In this document: in pieces, positions 39,696-47,495 of the stretch
Layout of the letters: every line of letters starts with the position of its first letter
Position numbering within the stretch: position 1 is the stretch's first letter
Source of the DNA: Leptotrichia buccalis C-1013-b
GTDB taxonomy: Bacteria > Fusobacteriota > Fusobacteriia > Fusobacteriales > Leptotrichiaceae
NCBI RefSeq assembly: GCF_000023905.1
Contig: NC_013192.1
Coordinates: 1,240,001-1,304,000, forward strand
Direction of reading: 5' to 3'
Length of the DNA stretch: 64,000 bases
Notes under the pieces: model-generated
The model's input: the letters and a program-made list of their open reading frames with translations, nothing else
Told to the model about the DNA's origin: nothing
Database searches by the model: none
Position numbers and translations under genes: made by a program

Positions 39696-40731
39696 ATGCC
39701 ATTACCAATTATTATAGGAGTAGCTGCAGCATTAGCTGGAGCAGCAGGTGTAGGAGCAGGAGTTCATGGAGCTGTTAAAATGAAAGAAGCAAACGATACT
39801 ATGGATTTAGCTAATAAAAGACATAAAAGAAATATGGAAAAATTAGAAGGAAAAAATAAATTTGCACTTGAACAAATGGATAAATTAGGTAGGTAAAAAA
39901 GAGTTAGAAATTATAAAATCTTTTGATGAATTTAGTAATGTTTTTGAGAAGATACAAAATAAACCAGAATTTGCTTCTTATAACAAAGAAGGAGTTAGTA
40001 TTCCAAAATATAACCCTCAAGAATTAAAACAAGCCTCAATAGGAGCAGGAATACTACTTGGTGGACTTGGTGGCGCAGCGTTAGGAACAGCGGGAGGATT
40101 TGCAGCTGCAGGAGCAACGACTGCTGCAGTTATGGCGTTAGGAACAGCTTCAACAGGAACTGCAATTGCTACTTTAAGTGGAGCAGCAGCAACTAATGCA
40201 ACTTTGGCGGCATTAGGAGGAGGTGCACTTGCTGCAGGTGGAGGTGGTATGGCATTAGGAGCTGCTATTTTAGGTGGAGCCACTTTAGGAGTTGGATTAT
40301 TAGTTGGTGGGGTTATTTTTTCTATTACGGGAAATAGTCTTTCAGAAAAAGCAGATGAAGCATGGGCTAAGATGAGAGAAGCAGAAAAAGAAATTGAAAA
40401 AATAAGCCTTTATTTAGATGATTTAAGTAATACTGCAGATAAATTTTATAATGCTCTCTATAAAATAGAGACAGTCTACAAGTATCATTTAAACTATTTA
40501 AAACATATAGTATATGATTTAAAGAAGACAAATTGGATTGATTTTACAATAGAAGAAAAAATTTGGACTGAAAATATAGTTTTACTTGTAAGTATTTTAT
40601 ATAATATGGTAAAAACTAAATTAGTCTTAAAGAGCAATAATGAAAAAGAATTAAATAAAATTAACAAAGAAGAAACTGAGAGATTAATTTCTGATTCAAA
40701 TAGAGCTCTTATTGAAAAAGGACTAATGTAA
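39696..40731 (+). pseudogene. Glycine-zipper membrane protein split by a 4-bp duplication
   Basis: An AGGAGG site precedes ATG 39696. The first frame runs MPLPIIIGVAAALAGAAGVG ... EQMDKLGR and stops at 39896. The sequence there has AGGTAGGT; removing one AGGT joins it to the next frame, which reads GKKELEIIKSFDEFSNVF, then long Gly/Ala-rich membrane segments (around 40030-40330), and ends at 40731. Restored length is about 343 residues. Glycine-zipper segments often pack within membranes or form pores. It could be an assembly error or a genuine inactivation, and the downstream part has an internal ATG at 40132. Confidence 0.65.
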
Positions 40732-40762
40732 AATTATCAAAATTAACGAAAGGTAAACTAAA

Positions 40763-41333
40763 ATGAAAAAAAATTGTATGTTAGGAATTTTTTTTATTTA
40801 CATTGCTATCTTGTAGCGAATCTGGCTCAATTTATAGTCCAGGATGGGATAATCCTGTTATACAATCTTTAGGAGTAGTATTTATTATATTAGTAATTAT
40901 TAGTTTGTATTTTATATCTGAATATAAAACATGCCAAGTGGGTTGTTTTATAGTTGTTATAATACTAATTATTGGGGGCATAAAAAATTGTTTCTATACT
41001 AAAAATAATAATGAAACTTTTAATCCTAATGTAACCAACAATACTCAAAATAATTACAATAATTCTTTAGATTTAGATGATTTACATAAATTAATAAATG
41101 AAGTAAACAGCGGAGATGATTCTTCATTATCAAATTACACAAAAGCAGATTTAAGAATACTTAGAAATATGGTTTTTGCAGAAAAAGGATTTAGGATTCA
41201 AAAAGCTGGGTTAAAGGAATATTTTGAGCAAAAATCTTGGTACAACCCATATATAGATAATCAGAATGATATTTCATTAAATATAAAAGAAAAAAGATTT
41301 TTGAAAGCAGTTCAAAAATATGAAGAAAATTAA
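40763..41333 (+). pseudogene. YARHG-domain lipoprotein frameshifted at a run of eight T
   Basis: ATG 40763 (AAAGGTAAAC site) reads MKKNCMLGIFF and reaches a stop at 40814. If the T-run at 40788-40795 had seven T, it would continue FLFTLLSC, a perfect lipobox, into SESGSIYSPGWD and the rest of the protein. The remaining frame holds two membrane segments, an Asn-rich linker and a YARHG domain (YTKADLRILRNMVFAEKGF, KEYFEQKSWYNPY). A homopolymer in the signal-peptide region suits on/off switching by slipped-strand mispairing, but a sequencing error cannot be excluded. TTG 40803 is a poor alternative start. Confidence 0.65.
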
Positions 41334-41358
41334 AGAAAGTTTATAAAGGAATCATAAT

Positions 41359-41568
41359 ATGAAAAAGTTTTCAATTTTTTTAATTAAGATATACCAAAAA
41401 ATCTCACGAAAATACTTGCCTAAGATGTGTGTATTTACACCAACTTGTTCAGAATACACTAGACAAGCAATAGAAAAGTATGGATTTTTTAAGGGTAGTT
41501 TTCTCGGATTTAAGAGAATATTACGATGTCATCCATTTAGTAAGGGTGGAAATGATCCATTAAAATAA
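41359..41568 (+). CDS. yidD: Membrane protein insertion efficiency factor YidD
   Basis: The 69-residue product has the YidD signature: SIFLIKIYQKISRKYLPKMC, FTPTCSEYTRQAIEKYG, LGFKRILRCHPFSKGGNDP, with the conserved Cys residues. YidD is a small membrane-associated protein thought to help YidC insert proteins. It is normally found with rpmH, rnpA and yidC; here it is alone at the end of a membrane-gene run. AAAGGAATCAT precedes the ATG. A terminator follows. Confidence 0.9.
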   Translation: MKKFSIFLIKIYQKISRKYLPKMCVFTPTCSEYTRQAIEKYGFFKGSFLGFKRILRCHPFSKGGNDPLK

Positions 41569-41587
41569 AATTTATTAATAATTGTAT

Positions 41588-41620
41588 AGGTATTTTAAAA
41601 TTCTAAGATACCTTTTTTAT
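41588..41620 (+). terminator. Terminator closing the 34-41.6 kb run
   Basis: AGGTATTTTA (41588-41597) pairs with TAAGATACCT (41604-41613, one G-U) and is followed by TTTTTTAT. Confidence 0.8.
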
Positions 41621-41781
41621 TTATGAATTTTAATATTAAATAATTAGGTAAAATAATCAAAATTCAAATATTTTCTTAAAAATAATAGACAAATAGCCTT
41701 TTAATCTGCTAAAATATACCTATAAACAAAAAGTTAATTTCAAAATTAAATATTTTCAATAGAAGGGAGAATTGCAATAAT

Positions 41782-42726
41782 TTGTATTTGCAAGAGTGGG
41801 ATTTTGGTATGGAAGATAAAATGAATATGAAAGTTATTGGAATTGGCGGGATGGGGATAAATTTTGTTAATTTTATGATAACTTCAAAAGTAAAAAATGT
41901 AGAGTATATAACAATTGACACAGATAGTGAAAATTCTAATGCAAGTCGGGCTCAAAAGAAGATATTCTTAGATACTGGAGTCCCCAAATGTCAAAGGGAA
42001 TTGGCTGAGAGAGTAGCATTTCAATGTGAAAGACAGTTTTATGATTTGTTAAAGGGAACAGATATTCTATTTTTAATTTCTGGAATTGGTGGAGCTGCAG
42101 GAAGTGGAATAACGCCAGTTATTCTTGAAATCGCAAAAAAGTTAAGAATTTTTACAATAAGTATTATTGCACGTCCATTTTATTTGGAAGGATTTGAAAC
42201 TTTGAAAATTGCAAATATTGGAATAAAAAAAATTGAAAAGAATACAAATAGCCTTATAATAATTCCAAACGAAAAATTATATAATCATATAGACAGGAAA
42301 GAACCACTTGAAGTAGCTTATGCTAAAGTTAACGAGATTATAAAGGAAGGTATTGAAAGTATTGTAAATATTCTTACGGAAGTTGGGTTTATGAATATTG
42401 ATTTTCTGGATGTGAAGTCAGTACTGAATAATTCCAAAGATACAATTATTCGTGTAGGGAAAGGTAAGGGAGATAGGGCGGTAGATAATATAATTGAACA
42501 GTTAATGAAAAATAATTTGTTTGAAGGAAAGCTAGAAAATGCTAAAAAGGTTTTAATAAGTTTTACTGCTGGACACAGTGTTTCATTATCAGATATAGGA
42601 ATAATAACAGAAAAAATTTCAAATATTGTAAAAGATAAAAATGTCAATCTAGTGTGGGGTGTCATATTTAATCAAACTTATGATGAAACAGGAGAAATAA
42701 AGACAGTTGTAATTTCAAGTGTTTAG
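41782..42726 (+). CDS. Divergent FtsZ-like GTPase
   Basis: The 314-residue product aligns with FtsZ from end to end: MKVIGIGGMGINFVNFMI at about 16-33, DTDSEN, the GTP-loop GGAAGSG at 103-109 (usually GGGTGTG), RPFYLEGF, IIPNEKLY, the catalytic T7 loop NIDFLD (residues 205-210, pattern N-x-D-F-x-D) and the C-terminal domain with WGVIFNQTYDETGEIKTVVI. It lacks the LTRGLGAGANPE stretch (FLDTGVPKC instead) and the C-terminal linker and tail that recruit FtsA. Probably a second FtsZ-like protein, not the division ring. TTG 41782 (AGGGAG site) is used; ATG 41809 lacks a site. Confidence 0.75.
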   Translation: MYLQEWDFGMEDKMNMKVIGIGGMGINFVNFMITSKVKNVEYITIDTDSENSNASRAQKKIFLDTGVPKCQRELAERVAFQCERQFYDLLKGTDILFLISGIGGAAGSGITPVILEIAKKLRIFTISIIARPFYLEGFETLKIANIGIKKIEKNTNSLIIIPNEKLYNHIDRKEPLEVAYAKVNEIIKEGIESIVNILTEVGFMNIDFLDVKSVLNNSKDTIIRVGKGKGDRAVDNIIEQLMKNNLFEGKLENAKKVLISFTAGHSVSLSDIGIITEKISNIVKDKNVNLVWGVIFNQTYDETGEIKTVVISSV

Positions 42727-42751
42727 ATAGATTGACAAAAATAATTATAAA

Positions 42752-42790
42752 AAATCCCTTTATTTAGTACAAAATAAGGGATTCTTTTTA
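42752..42790. terminator. Terminator between the FtsZ-like and DUF genes
   Basis: AATCCCTT.ATTT pairs with AAATAAGGGATT, with T-rich flanks on both sides; it separates convergent genes. Confidence 0.7.
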
Positions 42791-42829
42791 TTTTATCTGC
42801 AGTTATTTTTTCTATTCTTTTCTCAATTA

Positions 42830-43426
42830 TTAAACACTTGATGCAGCAGCTCCTAGAAGAGCCATTATAATAAATATTGCATAAAAAATAGCAGTTAGAG
42901 CTATACTAACAATAATAAAAATTATATAAAGTTTGAAGCCTTTTACTTGTTCACTAAAATACAATTTTAATTTATTTTCATCTTTTGTATAAATAGCTTC
43001 TTCTAAAAAAGTTGCAGCCTTAAAGAATTTTATTGATATTATAATAGTGAAAATTCCAATGAGAAAAACAATTAATTGAAAGACACCTGAAATTATTCCT
43101 AAAACTGAAAAAATTTTCATAGCAGTTGAAATGAATTTCATATTCTTTACTGTAGTTCCATCCAATGTTAAATTAATCGAACCATTAAATGCATTAGTTG
43201 GATTAAAACTATTAAAATTATTGAAATCACTGTTATCTGGATTACTTAAATTACTATTGTCAAAGTTAGCATTATTAGTATTAAAATTTTCATTAACTGA
43301 TGAAGATGTGTAATTTTCTTTAAAAAAATTGTCTGTAATTTTATTTATTTCTTCTGATGTATTTTCTTGTTCAGCTACTGTAATTTCATTCTTCTCATTT
43401 TTATCATTCTCAAATTCAAAATCCAT
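42830..43426 (-). CDS. Small membrane protein, possibly DUF5362-like
   Basis: The 198-residue product starts with an acidic, Asn/Ser-rich, low-complexity N-terminus (residues 1-85), then TM1 (SVLGIISGVFQLIVFLIGIF), an amphipathic stretch KAATFLEEAIYTKDENK, and TM2 near the C-terminus. The layout resembles DUF5362, from memory. The ATG at 43426 is chosen because GGAGG lies 11 bases upstream; a longer frame from 43444 starts inside that site. Function unknown. Confidence 0.65.
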   Translation of the reverse strand: MDFEFENDKNEKNEITVAEQENTSEEINKITDNFFKENYTSSSVNENFNTNNANFDNSNLSNPDNSDFNNFNSFNPTNAFNGSINLTLDGTTVKNMKFISTAMKIFSVLGIISGVFQLIVFLIGIFTIIISIKFFKAATFLEEAIYTKDENKLKLYFSEQVKGFKLYIIFIIVSIALTAIFYAIFIIMALLGAAASSV

Positions 43427-43647
43427 AAAAATAAAAACCTCCATTTATTTTTTAATGTATTATAACATAAATTACTAAGTTTTCAAAATGTAAAATTAAC
43501 AAGAAGTTTTATTTGAATACCTGTAATATTAACATATGTTGAGAAAATAATAATATTTACATTTTGTAAAAAATTATGTTATAATAGTATGTATACTATT
43601 TTTTTATCAAAAATAATGACATTAAACAACTTAAATAATAGAAGGAG

Positions 43648-44862
43648 ATGAATATTATGAATTTTATTTATATTTCACCACAATTTCCGAAAACTAATAC
43701 TGAATTTTGTAACAGATTGAAACAAAATGGGATTACTGTGTTAGGAATTGCGGACGTGGAATATGATATGTTAGATCAAAGATTAAAGGAGAGTTTGACT
43801 GAATATTACAAAGTTTCCAGTCTTGAAAATTATGATGAAGTTTTGAAAGCAGTCGCTTTTTTTACTCACAAATATGGGAAAATAGACTGGCTTGAATCAA
43901 ATAATGAATATTGGCTTGTACAGGATGCTAAACTTCGTTCAGACTTTAATATTACAACAGGAATAAAAGCTGATAAAGTTGCAAACATTAAAGAAAAATC
44001 AAAAATGAAAAAAGCATATAAGAAAGCTGACGTACCGTTTTGTGACTATTCGTTGGTTACAACGCTTGCAAAAGCTAAAAAATTTATTGAAAAAGTTGGG
44101 TATCCAGTTATTACTAAGCCTGATAATGGTGTAGGTGCGAGCGATACGCAAAGAATTAAAGATGAAAATGAGTTAAAGGAATTTTTTGAAAATCGTAATA
44201 AAGATATAAAATATATTATGGAAGAATACGTTGAAGGTGAACTTGTATCTTATGATGCAATCATTGATTCAAAAGGTGAACCTATTTTTGAAACTGGAAT
44301 AGTTGAGCCTGCAATTATGGATGTTGTAAACAAAGGACTAGATGTATTTTATTATGTAGAAAAAGAAATGCCCGAACAATTACTGGAAGCTGGAAGACGA
44401 GCAGTTAAAGGCTTTGGAATAAAAAGCAGATTTATACATCTAGAATTTTTTAAACTTCAAAATAATAAAAAAGGACTTGGAAAAAAAGGAGATTACATTG
44501 GACTCGAGGCAAATATGCGTCCTGCAGGCGGATATACACCTGATATGTATAATTATGCCAATAATACTGATGTTTATCAAATTTGGGCTGACATGATTGC
44601 TTTTGACAAAATCGAAAAAGCTGAATTAAATGAGAATATAGAAAAAAATTACTGTGTTTATGCCAGCCGTCGTGATAACAAAAATTATGTACATTCACAT
44701 GATGAAATTAAGCAAAAATATGGAAATGCAATTGTAATGGATGAAAGAATGCCGGATATTTTTTCAGAAGCTATGGGGAATTATATGTATACAGCGAAAT
44801 TTGCCACAAAAGAAGAAATGGATGAATTTATAAACTTTGTACATGAGAAAACTGAAGAATAA
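43648..44862 (+). CDS. ATP-grasp ligase of unknown substrate
   Basis: The 404-residue product is an ATP-grasp carboxylate-amine/thiol ligase: DWLESNNEYWL region, KSKMKKAYKKADVPFCDYS linker, PVITKPDNGVGASDTQR (ATP-binding loop, around 150-166), IMEEYVEGELVSYDAI, and metal-binding LEANMRPAGGYTPD near the C-terminal third. It probably activates a carboxylate by phosphorylation and joins it to an amine. The esterase gene follows 24 bases later. From memory, families of this kind pair with hydrolases in biosynthetic loci. The product cannot be named. Confidence 0.8.
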   Translation: MNIMNFIYISPQFPKTNTEFCNRLKQNGITVLGIADVEYDMLDQRLKESLTEYYKVSSLENYDEVLKAVAFFTHKYGKIDWLESNNEYWLVQDAKLRSDFNITTGIKADKVANIKEKSKMKKAYKKADVPFCDYSLVTTLAKAKKFIEKVGYPVITKPDNGVGASDTQRIKDENELKEFFENRNKDIKYIMEEYVEGELVSYDAIIDSKGEPIFETGIVEPAIMDVVNKGLDVFYYVEKEMPEQLLEAGRRAVKGFGIKSRFIHLEFFKLQNNKKGLGKKGDYIGLEANMRPAGGYTPDMYNYANNTDVYQIWADMIAFDKIEKAELNENIEKNYCVYASRRDNKNYVHSHDEIKQKYGNAIVMDERMPDIFSEAMGNYMYTAKFATKEEMDEFINFVHEKTEE

Positions 44863-44886
44863 AAATAATAAAATCAAGGAGAAAGA

Positions 44887-45624
44887 ATGCAAGTAGAATA
44901 CAGAAAAGAATATAGCCATAATCTGGGAAGAGAGATGGAATTCATAAGGTACGGACATTCAGGAAAGCCTGTTTTAGTTTTTCCTTCACAAGATGGAACT
45001 TGTAACCAGTATGAAGAATTTGGAATGGTAAATGTGCTGTCAGATTATATTGAACAGGGGAGACTGCAATTGTTCTGTGTTGGAAGTGTTGATACTGAGA
45101 GCTGGTCGGATGTTTATGGAAATCCAAGACATAGAATAGAAATGCAGGAAAAGTATTTTAATTATATTACAAATGAATTTGTACCGAGAATACAGGATAT
45201 TTCCTGGAGAAGTGACATTATTGTTACAGGGTGTAGCATGGGAGGAGCTCATGCGGGAATCGCATTTTTTAGAAGGCCCGACTTATTTGACACATTGATT
45301 TCCTTAAGTGGAATGTTTGATGCAGCAATGTTTTTTGGAGATTACAAAGATGATCTTGTTTATAACAATTCTGTTGTTGACTTTTTAAGAAATATGCCAT
45401 GGGATCATCCTTATCTTGATATTTACAGACAGAAAAATATCATAGTGTGCATTGGACAAGGAGCTTGGGAAGGAGAACTTCTTCCGAGTAACAGAGAACT
45501 TGCAGACATCCTTTATAAAAAAGAGGTTCCAGCATGGAATGATTTCTGGGGTTACGATGTAGCTCATGATTGGGATTGGTGGAGAATACAGATAAGATAT
45601 TTTATGGAACATTTAGATATTTAA
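44887..45624 (+). CDS. Esterase-family alpha/beta hydrolase
   Basis: The 245-residue product has the nucleophile elbow GCSMGG with Ser117 (residues 115-120), the N-terminal KPVLVFPSQDGTCNQYEEFG segment, and a C-terminal His in DVAHDWDWW (around 229) completing a Ser-His-Asp site. It is a cytoplasmic esterase-D type hydrolase with no signal peptide. It follows the ATP-grasp gene after 24 bases, suggesting joint action on one metabolite. Confidence 0.85.
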   Translation: MQVEYRKEYSHNLGREMEFIRYGHSGKPVLVFPSQDGTCNQYEEFGMVNVLSDYIEQGRLQLFCVGSVDTESWSDVYGNPRHRIEMQEKYFNYITNEFVPRIQDISWRSDIIVTGCSMGGAHAGIAFFRRPDLFDTLISLSGMFDAAMFFGDYKDDLVYNNSVVDFLRNMPWDHPYLDIYRQKNIIVCIGQGAWEGELLPSNRELADILYKKEVPAWNDFWGYDVAHDWDWWRIQIRYFMEHLDI

Positions 45625-45648
45625 TTTATTTAATTATACTAACAAATA

Positions 45649-45714
45649 AAAAGCACTGAAATTTATTAATGAGGATAAGTATTTATTTCTTCAATAAGTT
45701 TCGTGCTTTTAAAT
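45649..45714 (+). terminator. Terminator after the esterase gene
   Basis: AAAAGCAC (45649-45656) pairs with GTGCTTTT (45703-45710), extended by GAAA/TTTC and ATT pairings, across a long loop. Confidence 0.65.
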
Positions 45715-45755
45715 TTTTATAATAAAGTTTATAATAAAGAGAGGTGTTTATTTAT

Positions 45756-47495
45756 ATGTTAAAAAAACTATTTTCCCATCTTGGAGAGTATAAAAAAAGT
45801 GCGTTAATTTCACCAATATTTATTGGAATAGAAGTTGTTTTTGAGATGCTTATTCCAACACTTATGGCTGTAATTATTGACAGCGGACTGAATGGAAATG
45901 ATGGTAAGGGAGATATGAAGTTTATTGTTATAATGGGACTTGCAACATTTGGAGTGGCTATGTTGTCGTTGTTATGTGGAATACAGGCCAGTAAATATGC
46001 TTCTTATGCTTCAGCTGGATTTGCTAAAAATCTGAGAAAGGATTTATTTTCTAAGATACAGTCCTTTTCATTCACTAATATTGATAAATTTTCTACAGCT
46101 GGACTGATTACAAGATTTACGACAGATGTTAATAACATTCAGAATTCATTTCAAATGTTAATCAGAGGATTTGTAAGGGCTCCGCTTATGATGTGCGTGG
46201 CAATATTTATGTCTTTTATGATAAATCCAAAATTATCGATGATATTTATTGTTGCAGTTTTGTTTTTAGGAAGTTTTTTAGCCTTTGTTATTTTTAAGGT
46301 ACATCCAATTTTTACAGCTGCAATCAGAAAATATGATGATATAAATTCTAGCCTTCAGGAAAATATAAACGGTATTCGAGTTGTAAAAGCGTATATCCGT
46401 GAGAAATATGAAACTAATAAATTTAAGAAGGCTACTGAAAGTTTGAAAAATATGCTTTTAAAAGGGGAAAAAATTATAATATTTGTGTCTCCTGTAATGC
46501 AGATAACGGTATTTGGGTGTATTTTACTGCTTTCATGGTTTGGAGCAAAGATGATTGTTGTAAATGAGCTGACGACTGGGCAGCTTACAAGTCTTTTTGC
46601 TTATACAACCAATATTCTTATGAGTCTTCTTATGCTTGCAATGATGCTTGTAAATATTGTGTTTTCAAGAGCATCTGGAGATAGAATTGTGATGGTTCTA
46701 GATGAGGAGCCAAGCATTAAAAATCCTGAAAATGGGATAACAGAGGTAAAAGATGGTTCAATCGTGTTTAAAAACGTTAATTTCAGTTACAGCAACAATC
46801 CTGATGTTCTGAATTTGACAAAAATAAATCTGGAAATAAAGTCTGGAGAAACTGTTGGAATTATTGGGGAAACTGGAAGTGCAAAATCGGCTCTTGTTCA
46901 GTTGATTCCAAGATTGTATGATGCTCTGGATGGGGAACTTCTAGTCGGTGGAGTGAACGTAAAGGATTATGATATAAAGACGCTTAGGGACAATGTAGCG
47001 ATGGTTCTTCAAAAAAATGTGCTGTTTTCAGGAACTATAAAGGATAATTTACGTTGGGGAAATAAAAATGCAACTGATGAGGAAATGGAACATGCCTGCA
47101 AATTGGCACAAGCTGATGAATTTATTCAGAAATTTCCTAAAAAATACGACACTCGTATTGAACGCGGTGGAGCAAATGTGTCTGGAGGGCAAAGACAAAG
47201 GCTATGTATTGCCAGAGCCTTGCTAAAATCTCCTAAAATATTAATTTTAGATGATTCTACAAGCGCAGTTGATACAAAAACAGACAAATTAATAAGGGAA
47301 GCCTTCAAAAATGAATTGCCACACATTACAAAAATTATTATTGGTCAAAGAGTATCATCAATAAAAGATTCTGATAAAATATTAGTTCTGGAAGATGGAA
47401 TTATCACAGCGGCAGGGACACACGATGAATTGCTTAAAACAAGCAAGGTATATCGTGAAGTTTATGAATCCCAGACAGAAGGGAGTGATAAGTAA
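45756..47495 (+). CDS. Heterodimeric ABC exporter, degenerate subunit
   Basis: The 579-residue product has six membrane helices, then an ATPase domain. Its nucleotide site is altered: Walker A GETGSAKS (Ala for Gly before Lys), Walker B LILDDSTSAVD (Asp in place of the catalytic Glu), and switch IGQRVSS (Gln for His). The signature SGGQRQR is intact. This is the usual picture of the non-hydrolysing partner in a heterodimeric exporter. The ATG at 45756 is chosen for GAGAGG 11 bases upstream. It overlaps the next start by one base (TAATG). Confidence 0.92.
   Translation: MLKKLFSHLGEYKKSALISPIFIGIEVVFEMLIPTLMAVIIDSGLNGNDGKGDMKFIVIMGLATFGVAMLSLLCGIQASKYASYASAGFAKNLRKDLFSKIQSFSFTNIDKFSTAGLITRFTTDVNNIQNSFQMLIRGFVRAPLMMCVAIFMSFMINPKLSMIFIVAVLFLGSFLAFVIFKVHPIFTAAIRKYDDINSSLQENINGIRVVKAYIREKYETNKFKKATESLKNMLLKGEKIIIFVSPVMQITVFGCILLLSWFGAKMIVVNELTTGQLTSLFAYTTNILMSLLMLAMMLVNIVFSRASGDRIVMVLDEEPSIKNPENGITEVKDGSIVFKNVNFSYSNNPDVLNLTKINLEIKSGETVGIIGETGSAKSALVQLIPRLYDALDGELLVGGVNVKDYDIKTLRDNVAMVLQKNVLFSGTIKDNLRWGNKNATDEEMEHACKLAQADEFIQKFPKKYDTRIERGGANVSGGQRQRLCIARALLKSPKILILDDSTSAVDTKTDKLIREAFKNELPHITKIIIGQRVSSIKDSDKILVLEDGIITAAGTHDELLKTSKVYREVYESQTEGSDK

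Noticed and set aside
40017-40283. Minus-strand Ala/Pro-rich frame
   Set aside because: It is the antisense of Gly/Ala-rich codons of the glycine-zipper gene.
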